Shown here piece after piece: positions 23,669 through 36,149 of a stretch of DNA of 64,000 bases (positions are counted from its first letter, which is position 1; every line of letters starts with the position of its first letter). The position numbers were made by a program, and so were the translations under genes. Origin of the DNA: Urbifossiella limnaea. GTDB lineage: Bacteria; Planctomycetota; Planctomycetia; Gemmatales; Gemmataceae. The notes beneath the pieces are model-generated. The model did no database searches, was not told where the DNA came from, and saw only the letters and a list, made by a program, of their open reading frames with translations. Location: positions 7,300,322 through 7,364,321 of the forward strand of contig NZ_CP036273.1 of NCBI RefSeq assembly GCF_007747215.1, read 5' to 3'.

Positions 23669-24265
23669 ATGCCCGCGACCACCACCCGCCGGGCGGCCGC
23701 CGCCGTCGCCGCCCTGCTGGTCACCCCCGCCCTGGCGCTGGCCGCCGACGCCGGCGGGACCAAGAACGTGATGGAGCCGGACCTCGTCAACTCGGTCGTC
23801 ACGCTGATCGTGTTCGGCGCGCTGTTGGCCGTCCTGTACAAGTTCGCCTGGGGGCCGATCCTGGTGGGGCTGAAGGCCCGCGAGGACGCCCAGTACGCGG
23901 CCATCGAGGAGGCCAAGAAGGCCCGCGACGAGGCCGCCGCCATGCGGGCGCAGGTGCAGGCCGAGCTGGCCAAGGCCGCCGACCAGGTCCGCGCCATGCT
24001 CGACGAGGCCCGCAACGACGCCAGCGCCCTCCGCGCCACCGAGCGCGAGGCCGGCGTGAAGGAGGCCGCGGCCGAGCGCGAGCGGGCCAAGCGCGAGATC
24101 GAGGTCGCCAAGGACACGGCCCTCGACGAGATCTACCGCACCGCCGTGGACCTGGCGACGAGCCTGAGCGCCAAGACGCTCGGCCGGCAGATCTCGGCCG
24201 ACGACCACCGCAAGCTGCTGGACGAGTCGCTGGTGGAGCTGCGGCAGTCGGCCCGCTCGGCGTAA
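23669..24265 (+). CDS. atpF: ATP synthase F0 subunit b
   Basis: A 198-residue peripheral-stalk subunit. A first hydrophobic stretch (about 10-24) resembles a signal sequence like that of atpE. The true membrane anchor follows at NSVVTLIVFGALLAVLYKF (about 37-55), then the b-subunit hallmark WGPILVGLKAREDAQYAAIEEAKKARDEA. A long charged coiled coil runs to the C-terminus and dimerises to hold F1. The N-terminal leader is unusual for subunit b. It is followed by two tandem identical-stem hairpins before atpH. Confidence 0.93.
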   Translation: MPATTTRRAAAAVAALLVTPALALAADAGGTKNVMEPDLVNSVVTLIVFGALLAVLYKFAWGPILVGLKAREDAQYAAIEEAKKARDEAAAMRAQVQAELAKAADQVRAMLDEARNDASALRATEREAGVKEAAAERERAKREIEVAKDTALDEIYRTAVDLATSLSAKTLGRQISADDHRKLLDESLVELRQSARSA

Positions 24266-24281
24266 GGTTGTAGCCCGGTAG

Positions 24282-24329
24282 GGCCGGCTCCCCGCCGGCC
24301 CCGCCCGACCGGCCGGCGTCCCGCCGGCC
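24282..24329. repeat. Two tandem 7-bp hairpins between atpF and atpH
   Basis: GGCCGGC/GCCGGCC stems at 24282-24300 and 24311-24329, with 5-nt loops, lie in the 98-bp atpF-atpH gap. They may attenuate transcription or protect mRNA segments and so set subunit ratios; this is inference. Confidence 0.7.
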
Positions 24330-25030
24330 CCACCCCGAAACGGCGGACCCGAAGGGCGCGACCGTGAGCCAGTACTCGTCGTACGTCGAAGAGGTGATGT
24401 CCACCGGGTACCACATGTCCGCCGAGGACATGGAGAAGGCCCAGCACCGGTACGAAGACATCCTGCTCCGCACCGAGAGCAGCCGCGTCACCGGCCGCGT
24501 CGCCCGGACCTACGCCGAGGCCCTCCTCACCGCCGCCGAGGCCCGCGGCGAGGCCGACGCGGTCGGCGACCAGTTCCGTTCGCTCGGCAAGGACGTGTTC
24601 CCCGCCATGCCCGGGCTCGAGGCCCTCCTGGACAGCCCGTCGGTCAGCCGCAAGCGGAAGGACGCGGTCATCACCCAGCTGTTCGACGGCCGGGCCACCC
24701 CGCTGTTCCTCGACTTCCTCCGGCTGCTGAACCGGAAGGACCGGCTCGGCATCCTGCGGCTGATCGCCATCGCCTACCGGTCGCTCCGCGACAACGACGC
24801 CAACCGCCTGCGCATCCTGGTCGAGACCGCCGCCCCGCTCGACGCCGACCAGACCGCCGCGCTGGAACGGGCCCTCGCCGAGCTCACCGGCAAGACCCCC
24901 GTCCTCGTCGTCCGGCCGGCGCCGGAATTGATCGGCGGGCTGGTCGTCCACGTCGGCGACAAGATTTACGACACCTCGGTCCGGTCGAAGCTCCGGGCCG
25001 TCCGCACCAAACTCCTGGCACGAGGCTCCC

Positions 25031-29813
<4,783 letters not shown>

Positions 29814-29815
29814 CG

Positions 29816-29905
29816 AGATTGATGATTGATGACCGGGGGTTGATGATTTTCAATCACCGATCCCCGGTTGGCAATCATCAATCCTCGATCACCAATCATC
29901 AATTG
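29816..29905. repeat. Imperfect inverted repeat of GATTGAT units between atpD and atpC
   Basis: The left part (from 29816) carries ATTGATGATTGATGA, and the right part (to 29905) carries CAATCATCAA units in reverse complement, with CCGGGG/CCCCGG in the centre. It fills the atpD-atpC gap. It is AT-richer than its surroundings and of the same tandem-unit design as the 15.1-kb repeat. Confidence 0.8.
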
Positions 29906-29916
29906 GGCTCCCAGCC

Positions 29917-30342
29917 ATGGCCGACGCGACGGGCAAGACGGTGCAGGTGGTGGTGGTGACGCCCGAGAAGGCGGCGTTCGAGGGCACCGCCGACTTCGTG
30001 GTGCTGCCGATGTACGACGGCGAACTCGGCGTGCTGCCGGGCCGCGCCCCGCTCATCGGCCGCCTCGGCGCCGGCGAGCTGCGGCTGATGACCGGCGGCG
30101 CCGCGGCGACGCGGTTCTACGTCGAGCCGGGGTTCGCGCAGGTGCGGGCCGACGTGGTGACCGTGCTGACGGCGAAGGCACTTCCCGCGGCGAGCGTGAC
30201 CGCGGCGTCGGCCGAGCAGGCGGCGGCCGCCGCCGACGCGCTGCCGGGCGGGAACGCCGTCGAGCGCGCCAACAAGGACCGCGCCCGCGAGCGCGCCCAA
30301 GGGATGAAGTCGGTCGCCGCGAAGAACGCCGCCGCGGGGTGA
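29917..30342 (+). CDS. atpC: ATP synthase F1 subunit epsilon
   Basis: A 141-residue epsilon subunit. The beta-sandwich is clear: VVVVTPEKAAFEGTADFVVLP, then YDGELGVLPGRAPLIGRLGAGELRL, then the FYVEPGFAQVRADVVTVL strand. The C-terminal helices are Ala-rich and end in a Lys/Arg-rich segment. The first ~8 residues (ADATGKTV) precede the normal start. The ATG is at 29917. The stop overlaps the GTG of a small downstream gene (GTGA). Confidence 0.92.
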   Translation: MADATGKTVQVVVVTPEKAAFEGTADFVVLPMYDGELGVLPGRAPLIGRLGAGELRLMTGGAAATRFYVEPGFAQVRADVVTVLTAKALPAASVTAASAEQAAAAADALPGGNAVERANKDRARERAQGMKSVAAKNAAAG

Positions 30343-30649
30343 CCCGTGGCCGCCGTGCCCCGCCGCCCGGCGAGCCGAGCGTGTGCCGCGGGTGCGGCTG
30401 GCCGTTCGACCCCCTTCCGTCCGACGGCACCCGTCCGGTCGCCGACGAAGTCCTCAAAGCCATTCCGGTCCGCCCGCCGCCCCCGCGGCGGCGCCGGCGC
30501 GCGCCCGAACCCCCGGCGATGACGGAGGCGCAGGCGGCATCGGGCATCCGCTGGGCCGTCATCGCCGGGGGGCGGTGGACCTCGCCACGTGCGTGCTCAG
30601 TCCGCTGCTGCTCGGCCCGGCGCCGGTTGTCGTTCCGAAGCAGCGGTAG
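30339..30649 (+). pseudogene. Frameshifted small gene coupled to atpC (CRGCG-motif protein)
   Basis: A GTG at 30339 overlaps the atpC stop. The frame reads PPGEPSVCRGCGWPFDPLP, a Pro/Arg-rich linker, then EAQAASGIRWAVIAGG. At the run of six G near 30567-30573 the sensible sequence moves to another frame, which continues AVDLATCVLSPLLLGPAPVVV and stops at 30649. Joined, it would be a ~100-residue protein with half a zinc ribbon and one membrane helix. It is either a true pseudogene, a sequencing error in the G run, or programmed slippage. The function is unknown. Confidence 0.5.
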
Positions 30650-30677
30650 GCGAGCGGACGGCGTCACCACAGCATAC

Positions 30678-30741
30678 TTTTGTGTATTTGACTCAATGCG
30701 TGCCTCGACCCCCCGGGGGGGAGCCGTGCACACAATACACC
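30678..30741. repeat. Imperfect palindrome with CCCCCCGGGGGG centre
   Basis: GTGTATT and AATACAC form the outer arms and GTGC/GCAC lie within, around a run of C followed by a run of G. It sits between the converging atp-operon tail and the DUF1501 gene and may terminate both. Confidence 0.6.
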
Positions 30742-30759
30742 CCGTCGCTGGGACGATGG

Positions 30760-32175
30760 TCAGGCTAGCACTTCGCGGACGACGTTGCCGGCCACGTCGG
30801 TCAGGCGGAAGTCGCGGCCGTTGTACTTGTACGTCAGCCGCTTGTGGTCCAGGCCGAGCAGGTGGAGCACGGTCGCGTGCAGGTCGTTGATGCTCACCCG
30901 GTTCTCGACCGCCCGCAGGCCCACCTCGTCGGTCGCGCCGTAGCCCGTGCCGCCCTTCACGCCGCCGCCGGCGAGCCAGTACGTCATCGCGTGCGGGTTG
31001 TGGTCGCGGCCCGGGTTCGGCCCCGTCTGCGTCACCGGCAGCCGGCCGAACTCGCCGCCCCAGATCACCAGCGTGCTGTCCAGCAGGCCGCGGCGCGACA
31101 GGTCTTCGAGCAGCCCGGCGATCGGCGTGTCGGTCTCGGCGGCGAAGCCGCGGTGGTTGCCGGCGATGTCCACGTGGCCGTCCCACGACCGCTCGTTCTC
31201 CATGCCGCCCGAGTAGATCTGTACGAAGCGCACGCCGCGCTCGACGAGCCGGCGGGCGGTGATGCACTGCCGGGCGAAGTGCGCCGACTTCGGCACGTCG
31301 AGGCCGTACAGGCTCTTCGTCTCCGCCGTCTCGCGGTCGATGTCGAGCGCCTCCGGCGCGGCCGTCTGCATCCGGTAGGCCAGCTCGTACGACTCGATCC
31401 GCGCCGCGAGGTCGGCCTCGCCCGGGTGCCGCTCTGCGGCGGTACGGTTGAGGCGCGCCAGCAGATCGAGCTGCGCCCGCTGGCGGTCGGCCGGCAGGTC
31501 GGCGGGGCGGGCGAGGTTGTCGATGGGCTGCCCCTGCGGGGCGAAGGCGGTGCCCTGGTACACGGTGGGGAGGAAGCCGGCGCCCCAGTTCTGGCTGTGC
31601 CCCTTCGGCACGCCGCGGCCGAGGGTGTCGTACATGACGCAGAACGCCGGCAGGCTGCGGCTCTCGGCGCCGAGCCCGTAGGTGGCCCAGCTACCGACGC
31701 ACGGGAAGCCCATGCGGCCCATGCCGGTGTTGATCTTGAACAGCGCCGGCGAGTGGTTGTTCGAGTCGGTCCACAGGGAGTGGAGGAACGCCATCTTGTC
31801 GACGTGCCGGCTCATCTTCGGGAACAGCTCGCTGACCCACTTGCCGCTCTGGCCGTGGCGGTCCCACTTGAACGGCGACTTCATCAGCGGCCCGACCTGG
31901 CCGGCGAAGAAGCCGGTGGTGTTGTCGAAGTTCGGCAGCGCCTGGCCGTGACGGCGCTCGAGTTCGGGCTTGTAGTCCCAGGTGTCCACCTGGCTCGGCC
32001 CGCCGTTCATGAACAGCCAGATGACGCTCTTGGCCTTCGCGGGGAAGTGACTCGGCCGCGCCGCCAGCGGGTCGCGGGGCGCGTCCTGGGCGTGGAGCAG
32101 GTCGGCGAGCGCGAGGAGGCCGAGGCCGCCGCCGGCGCGGGCGAGGAAGTCGCGGCGGGAGGAGTACGGGGTCAT
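30760..32175 (-). CDS. DUF1501 family protein with Tat leader
   Basis: A 471-residue protein of the DUF1501 (alkaline-phosphatase-superfamily-like) group. The twin-arginine leader SSRRDFLARAGGGLGLLALADLL predicts folded export. KSVIWLFMNGGPSQVDTWDYKP, NNHSPALFKINTGMG, the FVQIYSGG strand, VIWGGEFGRLP and GRDHNPHAMTYWLAGGG are the metal-site and core motifs of the family. DUF1501 genes usually pair with a PSD1/DUF1549 gene; none is adjacent here. The function is unknown, though often linked to polysaccharide or sulfatase loci in Planctomycetes. A long inverted repeat precedes its start. Confidence 0.88.
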   Translation of the reverse strand: MTPYSSRRDFLARAGGGLGLLALADLLHAQDAPRDPLAARPSHFPAKAKSVIWLFMNGGPSQVDTWDYKPELERRHGQALPNFDNTTGFFAGQVGPLMKSPFKWDRHGQSGKWVSELFPKMSRHVDKMAFLHSLWTDSNNHSPALFKINTGMGRMGFPCVGSWATYGLGAESRSLPAFCVMYDTLGRGVPKGHSQNWGAGFLPTVYQGTAFAPQGQPIDNLARPADLPADRQRAQLDLLARLNRTAAERHPGEADLAARIESYELAYRMQTAAPEALDIDRETAETKSLYGLDVPKSAHFARQCITARRLVERGVRFVQIYSGGMENERSWDGHVDIAGNHRGFAAETDTPIAGLLEDLSRRGLLDSTLVIWGGEFGRLPVTQTGPNPGRDHNPHAMTYWLAGGGVKGGTGYGATDEVGLRAVENRVSINDLHATVLHLLGLDHKRLTYKYNGRDFRLTDVAGNVVREVLA

Positions 32176-32190
32176 GGGTCGGCTCGGGTC

Positions 32191-32341
32191 TTGAGCCCCG
32201 GAGGGGCGGCCTTGTGTAGCCCGGGGTGGGAACCCCGGGCGGGCGACGGCGTGGTTCGTGGGAGAAACGTGGATCGGACACCGCCGACGCCGCCCAGGGC
32301 TTCCGCCCCGGGCTAACGAAGGCCGCCCCTCCGGGGCTCAA
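32191..32341. repeat. Nested inverted repeat (34-bp outer arms)
   Basis: Outer arms 32191-32224 and 32308-32341 pair at 31 of 34 positions. A perfect inner hairpin CCCGGGGT/ACCCCGGG lies at about 32220-32240. The inner AGCCCGGGGTGGGAACCCC motif closely matches that at 35.9 kb. It separates ridA from the DUF1501 gene, which has the same orientation. Confidence 0.88.
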
Positions 32342-32349
32342 ATCCCAAT

Positions 32350-32817
32350 CTATTCCGCCAGCTCGAAGATCGCCTCGACCTCGACGCTGGTGCCGAGCGG
32401 CAACTGGCCCATGCCCAGCGCCGTGCGGGCGTGCCGACCCAGTTCGGGGCCGAACACCTCCTTCAACAGGTTCGTCGCCCCGTTGATGACCAGGTGACAG
32501 TCGGCGAAGTCGGGGTCGGTGTTGACGTAGCCGGTCACGCGCACCACCCGGGCGATGCGGTCCAGCGTGCCGAGCTTGGTGACGACCGCGCGCAGGATGT
32601 TGGCCGCGCACAGGGCCGCCGCCTTCGTCGCGTCCTCGACCGACACCTGCGACGGCACCTTCCCCTTGCTGGTGAGGACGCCGGCGTCGTAGGGCACCTG
32701 CCCGGAGGCGTAGACCGTCTTACCGAGGACGGCGAGGAGGTCGATGACCGGCCCCTCCTTCGGGCCGCGGTCGAGCGGGTAGCCCGCGGCTTCGAGGCGC
32801 TTCTCGCGGTCGCCCAT
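32350..32817 (-). CDS. RidA/YjgF family protein
   Basis: A 155-residue member of the YjgF/YER057c/UK114 family. GKTVYASGQVPYDAG near residue 32, AALCAANILRAV, VVRVTGYVNTDPDFADCHLVIN and GRHARTALGMGQLPLGTSVEVEAIFEL follow the standard fold. The arginine of GRHARTA is the R105-equivalent carboxylate binder of RidA deaminases, which hydrolyse reactive enamines. This longer version with an N-terminal RLEAAGYPLDRGP belongs to the YjgF-like TdcF/VapI-type subgroup, whose activity is less certain. The ATG at 32817 was chosen; a longer frame has no family support. Confidence 0.88.
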   Translation of the reverse strand: MGDREKRLEAAGYPLDRGPKEGPVIDLLAVLGKTVYASGQVPYDAGVLTSKGKVPSQVSVEDATKAAALCAANILRAVVTKLGTLDRIARVVRVTGYVNTDPDFADCHLVINGATNLLKEVFGPELGRHARTALGMGQLPLGTSVEVEAIFELAE

Positions 32818-32918
32818 CGTCGTCGCTCCGTGTGGTCGGGATGCCACGATTCTACCGGGTTCCGCCCGGCCGGGAACCCGGTACACTGACCCCACCCCGC
32901 CCCGCCGAGACGCACTTC

Positions 32919-33674
32919 ATGGACCTGACCGACCTCACCTGGCCCGCCGTCGCGGCGCTGCCGCGCACCACGCCCGTCGTGTTCCCCGTCGCCGCGCTGG
33001 AGCAGCACGGCCGGCACATGCCCGTCTTCACCGACTCGCTGCTGCTTGGCGAAGTCGTCCGCCGGGTGAAGCTGACGCCGGTGGCGGGGCGGTGCCTGTT
33101 CGCGCCGCTGCAGTGGCTCGGCAACTCGCACCATCACTGCGACTTCCCGGGAACGTTGTCGGCGTCGCCGCGGGTGTACCTCGACCTGCTGAAGGGTTTG
33201 GCGAACAACTTCGTCGCGCACGGGTTCACGCGGGTGGTGTTCGTGAACGGCCACGGCGGCAACACCGGCCCGCTCCAGCAGGCGCTGTTCGAGCTGCGCC
33301 AGGACCACCGCACGACCCGCGAGCTGCTGCTGCTGTCGCTGACGTACTGGGACGCGGCCGGCGTGCCGGGCATCCCCGGGCTGGTGCAGACGCAGATGGG
33401 GCACGCCTGCGAGTGGGAGACGTCGATGGTGCTGCGGCTGAACCCGGCGCTGGTGGCGGGGCCGGTGAAGGACGTGCCGGAGGTGCCGTTCGGGGCGGGG
33501 TTCGCGCCGGGCTACCGCGGGTGGGTGATGGGCGACCGGAGCGAGCCCGGCCACATCGGCACGCCGGCGGCGGCGACCGCGGAGAAGGGCGAGGCGCTGT
33601 TCGCGCACTTCTCGTTGGGCGTTTCTCGATTCCTGGAACGGGCAGTCGCCTGGGAACGCGGGTGGGACGGATAA
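32919..33674 (+). CDS. Creatininase family amidohydrolase
   Basis: A 251-residue protein of the creatininase/MftE/ArfB family of metal-dependent amide hydrolases. The metal ligands are visible in VAALEQHGRHMPVFTDSLL (Glu, His, Asp), the NSHHHCDFPGT loop, VFVNGHGGN near residue 110 and the CEWETSMVL segment near 165. Substrates in the family range from creatinine to formamidopyrimidines and peptide cofactor precursors, so the substrate cannot be given. The ATG at 32919 was selected over a longer frame because the domain begins at once. It is followed by an MFS gene 65 bases on, so a catabolic or uptake pairing is possible. Confidence 0.88.
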   Translation: MDLTDLTWPAVAALPRTTPVVFPVAALEQHGRHMPVFTDSLLLGEVVRRVKLTPVAGRCLFAPLQWLGNSHHHCDFPGTLSASPRVYLDLLKGLANNFVAHGFTRVVFVNGHGGNTGPLQQALFELRQDHRTTRELLLLSLTYWDAAGVPGIPGLVQTQMGHACEWETSMVLRLNPALVAGPVKDVPEVPFGAGFAPGYRGWVMGDRSEPGHIGTPAAATAEKGEALFAHFSLGVSRFLERAVAWERGWDG

Positions 33675-33739
33675 CGTCGGGCCTCGAAGACTCGACCCGA
33701 CCTACGAAGACACCAACCCGCAACCCGGAGCCGGCCGCC

Positions 33740-35017
33740 GTGACGCCTCCCGCTCGTTCCTCCTCGTGGAAGTGGTGGGTCTGCGGCGTCCTGCTGCTGG
33801 CGACGCTGCTGAACTACATGGACCGGCAGGCGCTGGCCCAGACCGCCACCGAGTTGAAGCAGCTGTACCACCTGCACGACGCGCGCTACGGGCAGGTCGA
33901 GAAGTGGTTCAGCTACGCCTTCGCCGTCGGGTCGGTCGTCTTCGGCCTCCTCGCCGACCGGTTCGGGCCGTGGCGGCTCTACCCGCTCGTCCTCGTCGGC
34001 TGGTCGCTCGCGGGCATCGTCACCCCGTTCGCCGCCGATCCCAGCATTTCGGGGCGGCTCGAATCACCCGGCGACGAGCCCGGCGAGGGGGCGTTCCGGT
34101 GGCTCGTGCTGTGCCGCACCGTGCTCGGGTTCTTCGAGGCCGGGCACTGGCCGTGCGCGCTCATCACCGCCCGCCAGGTGCTCACCGCCGCCGACCGGCC
34201 GTTCGGCAACGGGCTCCTGCAGAGCGGCGCGACGGTCGGCGCCGTGCTGGTGCCGCTGTACGTCATGCTGCTGCGGGCGCTCGGGCTCGGGTGGGAGGTC
34301 GTGTTCTGGACGGTCGGCGCGGTCGGCCTGCTGTGGGTGCCGGTGTGGTTCGCGCTGGTCCGCCGCGGCGACCTGGACGGCCCGCCGCCGCCGCCCGCGT
34401 CCGGCGACGCCGGCCCGGCCGACGTGTGGGGGTTCGTCCGCCGGGTGGCCGTGCTGGTGACGGTGGTGACGTGCATCGGCGTGAGCTGGCAGTTCGTCCG
34501 GGCGTGGCTGCCGAAGTATTTGAAGGAGTACCACCAGTACCCGGCCGGGCTCGCAGACCTGGCCGTGGCCGGGTACTACATCGCCGCGGATGTCGGGTGC
34601 ATCCTGGCGGGGTTCGCGGTGAAGTGGCTGGCCGGCCGCGGGTGGGGGGTGCACCCGGCCCGGGTGCTGGTGTACGCCGGCTGGGCGGGGCTGACGGCAC
34701 TGGCCGTGGCGGTGCCGGCGCTGGGCGGGAGCCCGTGGGTGCTGCTGCCGGCGCTGATGCTGGTGGGGGCGGGCGTGCTGGGGCTGCACCCGGTGTACTA
34801 CGCGCTGGCGCAGGAACTGCCCGCGAAGCACATGGGCGTGCTGTCCGGGGCGCTGGCCGCGGTGACGTGGGTGGTGGTGGGGACGGTGCAGGGGCGGATC
34901 GGGGCGCACATCGAGGCGACGAAGAGCTACGACGCCGGGTTCGTGATCGCCGGGCTGGCGCCGCTCGCGGGGCTGGCGGCGCTGCTGGTGCTGTGGCGCG
35001 ACGACCGGCGGGCGTGA
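33740..35017 (+). CDS. Major facilitator superfamily transporter (anion:cation symporter-like)
   Basis: A 425-residue inner-membrane transporter with about 12 helices. The N-terminal LLATLLNYMDRQALAQTA, FSYAFAVGSVVFGLLADRFG (motif A, G-x-L-a-D-r-x-g) and RTVLGFFEAGHWPCALITARQ are close to the ACS/ExuT hexuronate-glucarate group. The second half repeats the fold with YYIAADVGCILAGFAVKWLAGRG. The substrate is probably a sugar acid or related organic anion, by family only. The start is GTG at 33740, which places the first helix normally. It is downstream of the creatininase gene with the same orientation. Confidence 0.87.
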   Translation: MTPPARSSSWKWWVCGVLLLATLLNYMDRQALAQTATELKQLYHLHDARYGQVEKWFSYAFAVGSVVFGLLADRFGPWRLYPLVLVGWSLAGIVTPFAADPSISGRLESPGDEPGEGAFRWLVLCRTVLGFFEAGHWPCALITARQVLTAADRPFGNGLLQSGATVGAVLVPLYVMLLRALGLGWEVVFWTVGAVGLLWVPVWFALVRRGDLDGPPPPPASGDAGPADVWGFVRRVAVLVTVVTCIGVSWQFVRAWLPKYLKEYHQYPAGLADLAVAGYYIAADVGCILAGFAVKWLAGRGWGVHPARVLVYAGWAGLTALAVAVPALGGSPWVLLPALMLVGAGVLGLHPVYYALAQELPAKHMGVLSGALAAVTWVVVGTVQGRIGAHIEATKSYDAGFVIAGLAPLAGLAALLVLWRDDRRA

Positions 35018-35024
35018 GGCGGGG

Positions 35025-35831
35025 TCACGCCGCCCGCGCCAGCACCCGCGGCGCCGGCCGGCCGAGCCGCGCCGCCACCTCGGCCGGTGCCAGCACCGCC
35101 AGCACCGTCACGTCCGCGGCCAGTTCCGGGAAGCGCGGCCCGGCGTCGGCCGCGGGGAACGCCGGCGGGCCGAGCAGCAGCACCCGCTCGCCGCGCACCA
35201 GCGGCACCGCGGCGAGCGGCGCGTGCGGCCACAGCCAGTGCTCGTACCCGCTCACCCCTTCGGGTAGCGTCCCGTCCGCCCGCAGCGCCGCGGGCCGGTA
35301 CGCCTGCCACCGCCCCGGCCCGCGACCGACCAGCTCCGGCACCGCGTCGGCGAGAAGCGTTTGTAGCTGGCCCACGTCGGCGACGCCGCGGACGAGCAGC
35401 CGGACGCCGACGCCGCGGGCCGGGTCGAGCGCCACCACCACCTCGTCGTCCGGCACCGCGAGCAGGTCGAACAAGTCCGTCGCGGCGGGGAGCCGACCCG
35501 CGAGCGCGGCCGCGGCCTCGCGCAGCCCGGGGATCGTTCGCGCCACCCGCCGCACGTCCACGGAGTCGATCAGCGCCGGCAGTTCGGCGGCGACGCGGGC
35601 GTCGAGCGGGTGCCGGTCGGCGGGCGGGAGGGGGGCGCGGGCGGCGTCGAGTTCGGCCTGCCGGGCGGGGTCGAAGAAGAAGACGGGGGGTTCCTTCCAC
35701 GGGCCGCGGCGGGGCGGCGGGGCGGCCGCGGTCTGGAGGGCGTCGCGCAGGCGGACGAGCCCGGGCCGGGCGGCGAACGCCGGGTCGGGCTCCACGGCGG
35801 GGGCGCGGAGGGGGAGGGTGTCGGTCCGCAA
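35025..35831 (-). CDS. Planctomycete hypothetical protein (cytoplasmic, Ala/Arg-rich)
   Basis: I do not recognise this 268-residue protein. It lacks a leader or membrane helix. It starts with a basic, Pro-rich segment (KEPPVFFFDPARQAEL near residue 46). The body is an alternating alpha/beta region with DEVVVALDPARGVGVRLLVRGV near 128 and VRGERVLLLGPPAF near 208. Codon use is normal for the window and the frame is free of stops against strong shadow frames, supporting a real gene. It is convergent with the MFS gene, 8 bases away. Confidence 0.55.
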   Translation of the reverse strand: MRTDTLPLRAPAVEPDPAFAARPGLVRLRDALQTAAAPPPRRGPWKEPPVFFFDPARQAELDAARAPLPPADRHPLDARVAAELPALIDSVDVRRVARTIPGLREAAAALAGRLPAATDLFDLLAVPDDEVVVALDPARGVGVRLLVRGVADVGQLQTLLADAVPELVGRGPGRWQAYRPAALRADGTLPEGVSGYEHWLWPHAPLAAVPLVRGERVLLLGPPAFPAADAGPRFPELAADVTVLAVLAPAEVAARLGRPAPRVLARAA

Positions 35832-36149
35832 GGCGCGTCCTCCGTGACGGGCGGACGCGGATTAGACGCCGAACCGCCGGTCCGCCGCAAGGCGAAGTCG
35901 GGCGACGGGTGAGGCCCGGGGTGGAACCCCGGCCGGCCCGGGCGGTGCCGCTGTCCGTGGCACCCGCGAACTCCGCCGAGGCCCGCCCCGGGTTGCACCC
36001 CGGGCTACTCGCCGACGCCCTCCCGGCTCAACCACCGCGCCGCAACCGTAGCCTGCCGCGCCAGTTGTGGTACGCGCCTTTCGCCGCGGCCGATTGTAAA
36101 CTACGGTTTACACACGTCCGCCCGCACCCGCACGCCACCGGCCGAGCCC
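35832..36149. other. 318-bp divergent intergenic region with inverted repeat and operator-like palindrome
   Basis: No gene seen. Arms near 35912-35932 and 35988-36006 (GCCCGGGGTGGAACCCC and its near complement) form an inverted repeat of the same design as the one at 32.2 kb. At 36095-36112, TGTAAAC-TACG-GTTTACA is a perfect 7-bp inverted pair, AT-rich, 37 bases before the following ATG: a likely regulator site for the membrane spermidine-synthase-like gene. Confidence 0.65.

Noticed and set aside
33092-33739. Upstream extension of the MFS transporter frame through the creatininase gene
   Set aside because: It overlaps a well-supported gene in another frame; the first membrane helix fits the GTG at 33740.
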